Below, piece by piece: positions 16,118 to 25,898 of a stretch of 37,241 nt of DNA. Source of the stretch: Phycisphaera sp. (GTDB taxonomy: Bacteria > Planctomycetota > Phycisphaerae > Phycisphaerales > Zrk34); assembly GCA_016125285.1 (NCBI GenBank), contig WGMA01000078.1, positions 1-37,241 on the forward strand. Reading direction: 5' to 3'. Position 1 is the stretch's first letter; each line of letters opens with the position of its first letter. The notes beneath the pieces are model-generated. The model was not told the origin of the DNA. It was given only the letters and a program-made list of their open reading frames with translations, and made no database searches. The position numbers and the translations under genes are program-made.

Positions 16118-16165
16118 TCGTTCTCCCCAATACATTTCGCGTGTCCCCCGAATCTTCGCCTGGTG

Positions 16166-17200
16166 TTATCCGTTTGTAATCTCAACGAGTTTGTCGAGCG
16201 CGGTCCTCGCCGCGCCGGTGTCGATGGCTTGCTCCGCGGTGACGAGGCCGGCGGTCAGGTCGTCGGCGAGGCCGGCGACGACGAGCGCGGCGGCGGCGTT
16301 GAGTGCGGCGATCGCGCGCGCGGGGCCGAGGTCGCCGTCGAGCACCGCGCGCACCATCGCGGCCGACTGCTCGACGCCGTCGACGTGCAGCGCCGACAGG
16401 TCGCTCTTCGCCAGGCCCACGTCGCCCGGCTCCAGCACGGACGTCGACACGCCGCCGTCGCGCACGGTGGTGATCCGCGTCGGCCCGGCGGTGGAGATCT
16501 CGTCGATGCCGCCGAGCTCCGACGTGCCGTGCACCACCATCGCGTGCGCCGCGCCGAGATTGGCCAGCACGTGCGCGATCGGCTCGGTCAGCGCCGGGTC
16601 GAACACGCCCATGACCTGCCGCGTCGCGCCGGCGGGGTTCGTCAGCGGGCCGAGCACGTTGAAGATCGTGCGGAAGCCGAGCTGCTGGCGGACGGGCACC
16701 GCGTGCTTCATCGCCGGGTGATGCGCCGGCGCGAAGCAGAAGCAGATGCGCGCCTCGGCGAGGCACCGCGTGAGCGTCGAGCCGTCGGCCTGCAGGTTGA
16801 CGCCGAGCGCTTCGAGCACCTGCGACGAGCCGGACTTCGACGTGACGGAGCGGTTGCCGTGCTTGGCGACGTGCGCGCCGGCGCCCGCGGCGATGAGCGC
16901 GGCGGTGGTGGAGATGTTGAACGTGCCCGACGCGTCGCCGCCCGTGCCGCACGTGTCGATCACCGTCACGCCCGCCGGCGCGTCGACCTTCGTGGCGTGC
17001 GCCCGCATGACGCGCGCCGCGCCGGTGATCTCGTCGACGCTCGGCCCGCCGGGCCGCACCGCCAGCGCCGTCAGCAGCGCCGCGATCTGCGCCTCGGTCG
17101 CGCCGCCGGTCATCACGATCTCAAACGCCGCGGTCGCCTGCTCGGCCGTAAGCGCCTGCCCCGACGCGACGTGCTTCAGTAATGGTTTGATGTCATCCAT
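16166..17200 (-). CDS. trpD: Anthranilate phosphoribosyltransferase
   Basis: 344 residues, full length for the family. Joins anthranilate to phosphoribosyl pyrophosphate in the second step of tryptophan synthesis. The signature DTCGTGGDASGTFNIST binds the pyrophosphate and Mg2+; VAKHGNRSVTSKSGSSQVLE is the second active-site segment; FAPAHHPAMKHAVPVRQQLG and FNVLGPLTNPAGATRQVMGV are also diagnostic; KSDL near residue 264 is typical. It is not fused to a glutaminase domain and no other trp gene is in the window, so the pathway genes are scattered. It is convergent with the CLWD gene (49 bp apart) and divergent from the DUF6882 gene. No leader peptide rich in Trp codons is visible upstream. Confidence 0.97.
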   Translation of the reverse strand: MDDIKPLLKHVASGQALTAEQATAAFEIVMTGGATEAQIAALLTALAVRPGGPSVDEITGAARVMRAHATKVDAPAGVTVIDTCGTGGDASGTFNISTTAALIAAGAGAHVAKHGNRSVTSKSGSSQVLEALGVNLQADGSTLTRCLAEARICFCFAPAHHPAMKHAVPVRQQLGFRTIFNVLGPLTNPAGATRQVMGVFDPALTEPIAHVLANLGAAHAMVVHGTSELGGIDEISTAGPTRITTVRDGGVSTSVLEPGDVGLAKSDLSALHVDGVEQSAAMVRAVLDGDLGPARAIAALNAAAALVVAGLADDLTAGLVTAEQAIDTGAARTALDKLVEITNG

Positions 17201-17232
17201 AGGTGTGAAAGTTTACACGATTCATGCAGACA

Positions 17233-17250
17233 ATCCCGCGTCTGCGGGAT
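17233..17250. promoter_or_regulatory. Perfect 7-bp inverted repeat between trpD and the DUF6882 gene
   Basis: ATCCCGC-N4-GCGGGAT lies in the 118-bp divergent interval, 33 bp upstream of the trpD start. A weaker inverted repeat, GTGTGAAA-GTTTACAC (17203-17218), lies between it and trpD. Either could be an operator or leader hairpin; nothing ties it to a known regulator. Confidence 0.4.
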
Positions 17251-17318
17251 AGGTCGGCGCGGCGGGGCGCGGTAAAATCGCCGCACCGGGATGCGTTGGA
17301 GCTCGGGGAGGATCCCAC

Positions 17319-18062
17319 ATGTCTACGGGTATGGACCTGCTGTTTGAGCGGTATGCGCTGGGCGTGATGGACAAGCAGCGCCGCCTCGCGTCGATCGTCG
17401 GCGACGACGTCGGGCGGCTCGATCTGGACGGCGGCGTCGTGCGCTTCGACGGGGCGGGCGTCGCGCTGCCGATGCAGTGGGTCGGCAGCGAGTCGTCGAA
17501 CGGCGAGACGTGGGTCTGGGCGTGGGCGCAGCACGACCCGGGCGTGCCGACGCGCCTGCTGCGTGCGGCCGAGACGCTGCACCGCCACGGCCAGAGGCAC
17601 CGCGTCGCCGAGCTGATCGCCGCCGAACTGCCCCTCGCGGACGTCGATACGCAGCGGCTGGCGGTGGTCGCCACGGGCGTTGTCGGCGCCAGCGCCCACT
17701 GTCGCTGCGTGCGGCCGCACGGCGCGGCGCACACGCTGCTCGTCGACGCGACGATCGACGCGCAGCCCGGGTTCACCGCGGTCACCTTCGCGACCGATCT
17801 GGCCGACCTCATCGGCCGTTGCCCCTTCAATCACCGTCACGCCATCGACGCGTACCTCGCGGCGCGTCGTGTCACGCCGCGTGTCGGCGGCGGCGATCCG
17901 CACGCCGGTGAGTGCGTGTTCCAGCTCGCGCCCGGCGACGACGAGGTGCGCCTGGTCTACGGCGGCGACGACCGCGTGACCGATATGTACTGCCAGCCGC
18001 CCGGCGCGTGCCGCGAGCTGATCGGCGCGGCGTCGGGCCGTCCGTGGTGGAAGTTCTGGTGA
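17319..18062 (+). CDS. DUF6882-like protein
   Basis: 247 residues with no signal peptide and no membrane segment, so probably cytoplasmic. Start ATG 17319 is supported by GGGGAGGA about six bases upstream. The segment LPMQWVGSESSNGETWVWAW followed by AQHDPGVP is the recognisable core of the DUF6882 family (a short beta sheet then a GTWLWAWAN-like strand and a helix), whose function is unknown. The C-terminal 70 residues contain Cys pairs and His (CVRPHGAAH, CPFNHRH, CQPPGACRELIG) and end in an aromatic/basic tail RPWWKFW. The family name rests on my memory of the WxWAW motif and should be confirmed by a profile search. Confidence 0.7.
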   Translation: MSTGMDLLFERYALGVMDKQRRLASIVGDDVGRLDLDGGVVRFDGAGVALPMQWVGSESSNGETWVWAWAQHDPGVPTRLLRAAETLHRHGQRHRVAELIAAELPLADVDTQRLAVVATGVVGASAHCRCVRPHGAAHTLLVDATIDAQPGFTAVTFATDLADLIGRCPFNHRHAIDAYLAARRVTPRVGGGDPHAGECVFQLAPGDDEVRLVYGGDDRVTDMYCQPPGACRELIGAASGRPWWKFW

Positions 18063-18168
18063 TCGGTGCATCTTTCGTGTCCCCCCGTGACCCCGCGTGA
18101 CCCGCCGCGTCTCCGTCGTGTCCCCCGTGGCGCCCCTCGCGCCCGTGTTGCGCTCGGCGCGCGCCCCG

Positions 18169-18975
18169 TCAGCTGTCCGCGAAGCCACCGTCGACGAGGA
18201 TCGTCTGCCGCGTGATCGGCGCCGAGGCCCGCGACGCGAGAAACAGGAACGTCGGCGCAATCATCTCCGGCGTCAGCAGCACCGGCAGCGCCTGCCACTC
18301 GTCCAGCAGCTTACGCTTCGTCTCCTCCGTGACCATGTCGCGCAGCTGCCGCTCGGTCATCACCCACCCCGGCGCCACGGCGTTGACGCGGATGCCGTCG
18401 CGGCCGACCTCGTTGGCCAGCGACTTGGTGAACCCCATCACCGCGCCCTTCGTCGCGGTGTAGCACGCCATGCGCTGCGGGCTGACCCACCAGCAGACCG
18501 ACGCGACGTTGATGATGCTGCCCCCTCCGCGTGCGCGCATGCCAGGGATCGCGCGGCGTGCGGTGAGGAACGCGGCGCGCACGTTGAGGGCGAACAGGTC
18601 GTCCCACTGCGTGGCGGTCATCTCGGTCAGGTCGTAGCGCGGGTCCCAACCGGCGTTGTTGATCAGCACGTCGACGGGGCCGGTGTCGTTGAGCACGCGG
18701 TCGAGCGTCGCGTCGAGGGCGGCCTCGTCGGTGAGGTCGACGGCGTGAAAGGCGACGCGGTGGGGCGCGTGGCGGCCGGTCGCTTCGTCGGTGTCGGCGT
18801 CGGTGTTGAGCTGCGTGGCGAGCGCCGCGCCGGCGTTGGCGTCGCGGTCGAGCACGGTGACGAACGCACGCTGCTCGACGAAGGCGTGCACGAGGGCGCG
18901 GCCGATGCCGTGTGCGCCGCCGGTGATCAGCACGTGCCGGTCGGCGAGGTCGTCGAACGTGGCGCCGGTGGTCAT
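18169..18975 (-). CDS. Short-chain dehydrogenase/reductase (SDR)
   Basis: 268 residues, classical SDR length. NAD(P)-binding GGAHGIGRA (TGxxxGxG) follows HVLITGG near residue 17. The next motifs are FHAVDLTDEAALDATLD, then VLINNAGWDP (NNAG), then the catalytic Ser159, Tyr172 and Lys176 in INVASVCWWVSPQRMACYTA followed by TKG. The segment GIRVNAVAPGWVMTE and the C-terminal ITRQTILVDGGFADS are typical of the oxidoreductases that act on sugars or acyl carriers. Substrate cannot be read from the sequence; the Trp pair after the catalytic Ser is unusual and would line the pocket. ATG 18975 overlaps the preceding stop as TAATG, so it is translationally coupled to the zinc-ribbon membrane protein gene. 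Confidence 0.92.
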   Translation of the reverse strand: MTTGATFDDLADRHVLITGGAHGIGRALVHAFVEQRAFVTVLDRDANAGAALATQLNTDADTDEATGRHAPHRVAFHAVDLTDEAALDATLDRVLNDTGPVDVLINNAGWDPRYDLTEMTATQWDDLFALNVRAAFLTARRAIPGMRARGGGSIINVASVCWWVSPQRMACYTATKGAVMGFTKSLANEVGRDGIRVNAVAPGWVMTERQLRDMVTEETKRKLLDEWQALPVLLTPEMIAPTFLFLASRASAPITRQTILVDGGFADS

Positions 18976-20732
18976 TACTTGCCGATCTCGATGTGTCCGT
19001 CGAGGTAGAGGACCGAGCCGTCGGGGTCGCGTTTGCCGCCGCGCGACTCGTAGAGGATCGCCGTGCGTGCGGGGTTGGCGTGGGCCTGCGCGGCGTCGGG
19101 CTTGACGTAGATGTAGCCGGGCCGCTCGCCGGTGCGCTGGTTCTGCAGGACGGCGCCGGACTTGTCGAGGTAGGGCAGCAGGTCCTGCAGGCCGTCGGGC
19201 AGATCGCCGTTGTGGTCGTTGCCGTAGAACATGATCGCCAGGCCGATCTGCCGCATGTTGGACCCGGAGGTGATGGAGCTGGCGCGGCTCTTGGCGTCGG
19301 CCAGCAGCTTGAAGTAGGTGCCCATGCCGGTGGGGTCGGGCGTGCGCCGCGGGGTGGGTGCGGAGGCGACGGGCTGGCGGTGCGCCTTCTCGGGATCGAC
19401 GGCGCTGGCGACGGTGTAGTCGATGTGCGACGTGCCGGCGGGCAGGCGGCCGAGCGCCTCGTCTTCGAGCCACAGCGTGTCGAACGTCGGATCGGTCGGC
19501 CGCTCGAACAGCAGCAGCACCTCGTACTTCGACGTCGGCGAGATCCGCTCGGCGCGGTCGTCCGATCCCTTGACGCACCAGCCGACGGCGCCGTCGTTCC
19601 AGGTGAGCTCGAGGGTCGGCCCGCCGTAGTTGTACGACACGGCCAGCTCGTCGTGCGCGAGCGTGAGCTTGCCCTCGGCGTTGATCCCGCCGGGGCCCAG
19701 CACCGTCGTGGGCATCTTCTGGTAGATCAGCGCGCCGTCGACGCGCTTCGTGCCGTCGTACGTCAGCGTGCCCTCCATCACCTTGTGGGGCAGCTGCTTG
19801 ACCTCGTTCGTGGCCGGCTCGACGTCGGGCGGCAGCATCGGGTCGACGTTGGGCATGCTGGAGTTCATCAGGTCGACGTACATGCTGTCGTAGGCGTCTT
19901 CGAGCAGCATCGCGGGGATGCCCTGGCCGGTGCCGTCGGCGTTGTTGAGCTTGAACTTCGTGGCGATGAGCTTGATCGAGTTGGCGCGCGACATTTTCAT
20001 GTCGACCATCAGCTTCTGCGACACGGCGACCTTGACGATCAGGTGGTCGCCCTTGCCGCCGGGCTTGATGACGTAGAACGACGTGCCGCCGCCGAGCGTG
20101 AACGGCGACATCGGCCCGCCGCCCGAGCTGCCCCCGCCCGCGGACATCGCGCCGCCGATCGACGTGACGTTCGATCCGCCCTTGCCGATCGTGTTGAGGA
20201 CCATCACCGCTTGGACGGGCTCGACGGCGAGGATCTGCGCCCGCGCGCCCGGCCCCATGAACCACCACGCGACGCCCAGCCCAACGATGCAGAGCATCGC
20301 GGCGAGCATCATGGTCTTGGCCATGGTGAAGTCTTCGCCGAACGCCGAGAAGACGATCTTCTCTTCGCGCTCGACGGCGGCGCCGTCCTTGACCACGGAG
20401 CTGAGCCGCCGGCCGGTCTTCATGCTGTAGCCGCAGTTCGTGCAGAGCACCGCCTCGGGCGACATCGGCGCGTCGCACCGCGTGCACTTCATCTGCACGC
20501 CCTGCGGTCCGGTCGGCTCGGCGAACGGGTCGAACGGCTGATCGGGCAGGCTGGCGGTGCCCGGCGTGATGATCTGCGGGGCGTTGAGCTCGGGGTCCTT
20601 CGCCGGGTCATACGTCGACGTGGCCGGCACCTTCAGCTTCGTGCCGCAGTTGGTGCAGCGAATCTTCTTGCCGATGTGCTCCTCGGGCACATGCAGCACC
20701 TTCCCGCAATCGCATTGCATCGATATCGCCAC
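18975..20732 (-). CDS. Zinc-ribbon membrane protein with DUF1559-like pilin C-terminal part
   Basis: 585 residues. I choose GTG 20732 (reads MAISMQCDCGKVLHVPEEHI) because GGGAG sits eight bases upstream; ATG 20720 is the alternative. Two zinc ribbons come first: CDCG...CTNCG, then CTRCDAPMSPEAVLCTNCGY. A transmembrane helix follows (MAKTMMLAAMLCIVGLGVAW). The large outer part has Gly/Ser-rich linkers and a central domain with no match I recognise. The C-terminal section (GSNMRQIGLAIMFYGNDHNG, DLPDGLQDLLPYL, ILYESRGGKRDPDGSVLYLD followed by GHIEI) matches the globular region of the pilin-like DUF1559 proteins abundant in planctomycetes. Unlike those it lacks an N-terminal prepilin helix, the ribbons and internal helix replacing it. 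It overlaps the SDR gene by one base. Confidence 0.82.
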   Translation of the reverse strand: MAISMQCDCGKVLHVPEEHIGKKIRCTNCGTKLKVPATSTYDPAKDPELNAPQIITPGTASLPDQPFDPFAEPTGPQGVQMKCTRCDAPMSPEAVLCTNCGYSMKTGRRLSSVVKDGAAVEREEKIVFSAFGEDFTMAKTMMLAAMLCIVGLGVAWWFMGPGARAQILAVEPVQAVMVLNTIGKGGSNVTSIGGAMSAGGGSSGGGPMSPFTLGGGTSFYVIKPGGKGDHLIVKVAVSQKLMVDMKMSRANSIKLIATKFKLNNADGTGQGIPAMLLEDAYDSMYVDLMNSSMPNVDPMLPPDVEPATNEVKQLPHKVMEGTLTYDGTKRVDGALIYQKMPTTVLGPGGINAEGKLTLAHDELAVSYNYGGPTLELTWNDGAVGWCVKGSDDRAERISPTSKYEVLLLFERPTDPTFDTLWLEDEALGRLPAGTSHIDYTVASAVDPEKAHRQPVASAPTPRRTPDPTGMGTYFKLLADAKSRASSITSGSNMRQIGLAIMFYGNDHNGDLPDGLQDLLPYLDKSGAVLQNQRTGERPGYIYVKPDAAQAHANPARTAILYESRGGKRDPDGSVLYLDGHIEIGK

Positions 20733-20828
20733 GGCGTGTCTCCCGGCTCGTGGAAATGAGTCCTGCGTCATTGTACGTGCCTGCGGCGGTTGTCGCACGA
20801 CGCGGCGGGTCGGTTCGTGCACGAAATC

Positions 20829-20848
20829 TGTGTGTGTGTGTGTGTGTG
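20829..20848. repeat. (TG)10 dinucleotide microsatellite
   Basis: Ten uninterrupted TG units followed by GGGG. It lies 97-116 bp upstream of the GTG start of the leftward zinc-ribbon gene, within promoter distance. Confidence 0.95.
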
Positions 20849-20860
20849 GGGGCCATTGAT

Positions 20861-20885
20861 CATTTTCCATTTGTCATTTTCCATT
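20861..20885. repeat. CATTTTCC/CATTTGTCATTTTCC repeat
   Basis: CATTTTCCATTT, then GTCATTTTCCATT: same units as the tract at 1041-1126. AT-rich patch in the upstream region of the zinc-ribbon gene. Confidence 0.6.
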
Positions 20886-20902
20886 GGGGGGGGGAGGGGG
20901 GG
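20886..20902. repeat. Homopolymer G9-A-G7 tract
   Basis: Nine G, one A, seven G. Long G runs slip in replication, and also tend to cause assembly errors, so the exact length should be treated with care. Confidence 0.9.
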
Positions 20903-21162
20903 TACGTCGATGGTTGTTGATCCCACGGCGTCTGGCGGGGCACGCGCGTGGGGCGTGATCGGCGCGTACCTCGGGTGTGGTGAATGGCGTTCATGTCGCG
21001 ATATCCCTCCCTATAAAAGGACGCGGCGACGCGCAGGTGCGCACGGTGGTGTCGCGGCGCGTGGGGCGCGCACGAATAAGGTGTGGCGTGTGGGGTGTTT
21101 GACTTTTTGGTGACGAAATCGCGCTGAGGTGGTTTTCGCGGTCACGCGGTGCGCGCGGGGTG

Positions 21163-22467
21163 TCAGTCGCCGAGCAGGCCGGACTCGCCCTCGGGCTTGC
21201 CGGGGTTTTTGAGCAGTCCCTCGATGACCTGGAGGCCCTTGCAGATGTCCTTGGCGGTCTTGAAGGGCGGGTTGTCGGGGTCGCGGGGGCGGAAGATCTT
21301 TTCGGTGAGCTTGTGGATGAGGGCCGCCTCGCGCGAGTCCTTGTCGTACTCGATGAGGTTGGCGAAGTCGGGGTTCTTCAGCGGCTTGTTCATCTGGAGG
21401 GCGACGAAGAACAGGTCGACGGCCTTGTCGACCTTGCGGTATCCGCTGCGGAGGATGCGGCTGGTGACGCGTCCGGACTGGCTCATCTTGCCGAGGGTCT
21501 TCTGGATCTGCGAGGTGGTCATGACCTGCTCGAACATCTGCATGAGCAGCTCGGACTTGGACAGGTCCTCGCCGACGCGGACGGCGGAGCCGAAGTCGAT
21601 GAACCCGACGCCCTTTTCGCAGACGACGAAGTTGTCGAGGCGGAGGTCGAGGTGGATGACGCGTGCCTCGTCGTGCAGGGCGCGCATCAGGTCGCAGGAC
21701 TGCCTGGCGAACTCGAACTGCGTGAGGTTGCGGCCGTGCGGTCGGGCGTTGCGGAGCAGCGTCATGTAGAGCTGCGTGACGTGGCCCTTCTCGTTCTGCT
21801 TGAGGTCGACGATCTTGGGCACGCGGCCCTCGTATTCCTCGGGCAGGTACTTCTCGAGGACGCGCATGATGCCGGCCTCACGCGTCAGGAAGATCGGGAA
21901 GATCGTGCCGACGAACATCTTGGCGCGCTTGCGGATGTCGGCCTCGGTGAGGTCGGGGTGTCGCGTGGCCAGGCGTTTTTCGACGACGTCGATGCGCGGC
22001 AGCTCCTTGCGGACGACGTATTCGTTGTTGTACTTGGGGTGCCGCTGGAGCTCGACGTGGAACGTGAATCGTTCGGAGAAGTCGCCGATGGGCACGATCA
22101 TGACCTTGCGGATGATCGCGTAGTAGATCTTTGTTTTGCCGAACCACAGGAACTTGGGCGGCCCGAGGGTATTGGCCATCTTGGTCTCGACGACCCATTC
22201 GCGTGTGGCGTAGCCGGAGACGGTTTTTTCGACCTCCGCGGCGTCGGGCGAGAAGAAGATCAGCTGCCCGCCCCAGCGGAGGCGTTTGAAGATGTCGTCG
22301 GGTTTGGCGTTGTCGTCGGGCCCGGCGAAGATGAAGTCGACGCCGCCCTCGGCGATGTTCTCGGACGTGGAGTAGTTGAACTGTCTCCACTCGTCACTGG
22401 CGGCCAGGCCGTGACGCGTGACGGCTTCGATGAAGTCGGACCTTTGCTTGGGGCTGAGCTTCGCCAT
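21163..22467 (-). CDS. Methyltransferase-like region fused to a BUD32/APH-type kinase-like domain
   Basis: 434 residues. ATG 22467 has AAGGTT six bases upstream. Residues about 25-120 resemble the later half of a Rossmann methyltransferase (GGVDFIFAGPDD, then FKRLRWGGQLIFFSPD like the L-x-x-GG-x-L-x-F segment), but no glycine-rich SAM motif I is present. Residues about 130-400 are kinase-like: YVVRKELP with a candidate ATP-binding Lys, ALHDEARVIHLDLRLDNFVV (His272, Asp274, Asn279) and VGFIDFGSAVRVGEDL (Asp291 of DFG). This pattern is closest to atypical lipopolysaccharide or BUD32/aminoglycoside-type kinases. The tail (DKAVDLFFVALQMNKPLKNP) is helical. All catalytic residues are present, so it is probably active; its substrate may be a lipid, sugar or protein. 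Confidence 0.75.
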   Translation of the reverse strand: MAKLSPKQRSDFIEAVTRHGLAASDEWRQFNYSTSENIAEGGVDFIFAGPDDNAKPDDIFKRLRWGGQLIFFSPDAAEVEKTVSGYATREWVVETKMANTLGPPKFLWFGKTKIYYAIIRKVMIVPIGDFSERFTFHVELQRHPKYNNEYVVRKELPRIDVVEKRLATRHPDLTEADIRKRAKMFVGTIFPIFLTREAGIMRVLEKYLPEEYEGRVPKIVDLKQNEKGHVTQLYMTLLRNARPHGRNLTQFEFARQSCDLMRALHDEARVIHLDLRLDNFVVCEKGVGFIDFGSAVRVGEDLSKSELLMQMFEQVMTTSQIQKTLGKMSQSGRVTSRILRSGYRKVDKAVDLFFVALQMNKPLKNPDFANLIEYDKDSREAALIHKLTEKIFRPRDPDNPPFKTAKDICKGLQVIEGLLKNPGKPEGESGLLGD

Positions 22468-22770
22468 CAAAAACCTTCAGAGATCGCGCGGGGGCGTGAT
22501 ACGACGTCCCAACCTCACGGTGTCGCCTAACGGCAATGATCGGACATACCCACCACCACACATTAACTCGGACATCGTTCCGGCGGGCGAAAGACTGCTG
22601 CACGGCCCGCCCTGGCCGCGGCGCCTCCGCATCTGACATGATCGGAAAAGAGGCGTCCGGCGGCTGTCGGTCGGATTCGAGCATATCAACGACGGGTGCC
22701 GGTAGCAACGTGCGTCGGCGGGCTCTGTCGGTGTAAGACGGGTTACGGTCGGTCGTTGGGGAGTTGAGAA
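22468..22770. other. 303-bp interval, no gene seen
   Basis: Upstream region of the leftward methyltransferase-kinase gene and downstream of tRNA-Thr. It contains no convincing open frame, no strong inverted repeat with a T-run and no recognisable RNA. Small open frames on both strands have shadow-like composition. Confidence 0.55.
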
Positions 22771-22843
22771 AGCCACCTGCCGGACTCGAACCGGCGACCT
22801 GCTGTTTACAAGACAGCTGCTCTACCAACTGAGCTAAGGTGGC
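22771..22843 (-). tRNA. tRNA-Thr (anticodon TGT)
   Basis: 73 nt on the minus strand. Acceptor stem GCCACCT/AGGTGGC, D arm AGCTCAGTTGGTAGAGC, anticodon stem GCTGT/ACAGC with loop CTTGTAA (anticodon TGT, reads ACA), and T arm GCCGGTTCGAGTCCGGC. Discriminator base is T. The 3' CCA is not encoded, so a CCA-adding enzyme is needed. Confidence 0.97.
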
Positions 22844-23020
22844 AGGAACGGTAAACATTATCATCGATCGGCCGCGGGGACTACCGGGGCGAAATTGGAT
22901 TTTCGAATTTTGATTTCGGAATTGCCGCGGCGCGCCGCGCTTGAAGGGGGTTAGCGCCTTGGAGCGTGTGGCCGCAGCCGCTAAGATTGGGTGTAGGCAC
23001 AGCAGTTGCACGGTCAGTGG

Positions 23021-23045
23021 CCTCGATCGGGCGTACCGATCGAGG
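23021..23045 (+). promoter_or_regulatory. Perfect 10-bp inverted repeat abutting the aceE -35 box
   Basis: CCTCGATCGG-N5-CCGATCGAGG, perfect over ten pairs. It ends one base before the predicted -35 hexamer (23047). The dyad spacing fits a dimeric DNA-binding regulator; the position just upstream of -35 fits an activator or a repressor. It does not match the E. coli PdhR box (ATTGGT-N4-ACCAAT form), so the regulator is unknown. Confidence 0.6.
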
Positions 23046-23046
23046 T

Positions 23047-23075
23047 GTGACACCCGTGTCCCGCAACGCTATATT
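23047..23075 (+). promoter_or_regulatory. Predicted sigma70-type promoter of the aceE-aceF-lpd operon
   Basis: GTGACA (23047-23052, five of six to TTGACA) and TATATT (23070-23075, five of six to TATAAT) are separated by 17 bp. The expected transcription start near 23082 leaves a 5'-UTR of about 60 nt. The -35 box overlaps a small palindrome, GGTGT-G-ACACC (about 23044-23054). Confidence 0.6.
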
Positions 23076-23085
23076 GTGAGCCTTT

Positions 23086-23117
23086 GCGGGCGGGGTCGCC
23101 GTGTGTCTACCGCCCGC
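23086..23117 (+). promoter_or_regulatory. Leader hairpin in the aceE 5'-UTR
   Basis: GCGGGCGG (23086-23093) pairs perfectly with CCGCCCGC (23110-23117) around a 16-nt loop, 26 bp before the aceE start. There is no T-run, so not a terminator; it may stabilise the mRNA or affect translation. Confidence 0.45.
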
Positions 23118-23143
23118 TTGGAACGCCTGGATAAGAGCCCGAC

Positions 23144-25843
<2,700 letters not shown>

Positions 25844-25898
25844 ACCCCGGAAGCTCAGAACAACCGGAAGCGGGGGTCACTCATGGAAGGACTGGAAG

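Larger units (their letters stand above)
20733..21162. other. 430-bp interval with simple repeats, no convincing gene
   Basis: This is the upstream region of the leftward zinc-ribbon gene and the downstream region of the leftward methyltransferase-kinase gene. It holds (TG)10 at 20829-20848, an ATTTTCC repeat at 20861-20885 and G9-A-G7 at 20886-20902. The only sizeable open frame here (20790-21113, plus) translates the repeats into Cys-Val runs and is not coding. No clear terminator was seen for the gene ending at 21163. Confidence 0.6.
22844..23143. other. 300-bp leader of the PDH operon, with AT-rich repeat patch
   Basis: No gene. 22890-22925 is an AT-rich patch of the GAAATTGGATTTTCGAATTTTG type followed by a GC palindrome (GCCGCGGCGCGCCGCGC, about 22924-22940). 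The operator-like repeat, promoter and leader hairpin listed separately fill 23021-23117. Confidence 0.6.

Noticed and set aside
12497-16135. A 1212-codon leftward open frame opposite the sigma factor, kinase and CLWD genes
   Set aside because: It is an antisense shadow of three well-supported genes; its translation is Arg/Gly/Val/His-rich without domains, as expected from GC-rich coding DNA read backwards.
17201-17318. A trp attenuator or leader peptide
   Set aside because: No short frame with Trp codons and no terminator/antiterminator pair is visible; only a 7-bp inverted repeat.
20829-20902. Possible CRISPR or tandem array
   Set aside because: The units are simple dinucleotide and homopolymer repeats without spacers; no cas genes are present in the window.
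21010-21021. TATAAAAGG as a promoter
   Set aside because: It resembles a TATA-type sequence but no gene lies correctly downstream, and no -35 box accompanies it.
20790-21113. Rightward 107-codon frame over the simple repeats
   Set aside because: It translates the (TG)n repeat as Cys-Val runs and the G-tract as Gly; no start signal.
22394-23053. Leftward open frame spanning tRNA-Thr
   Set aside because: It reads through a certain tRNA gene and repeat DNA.
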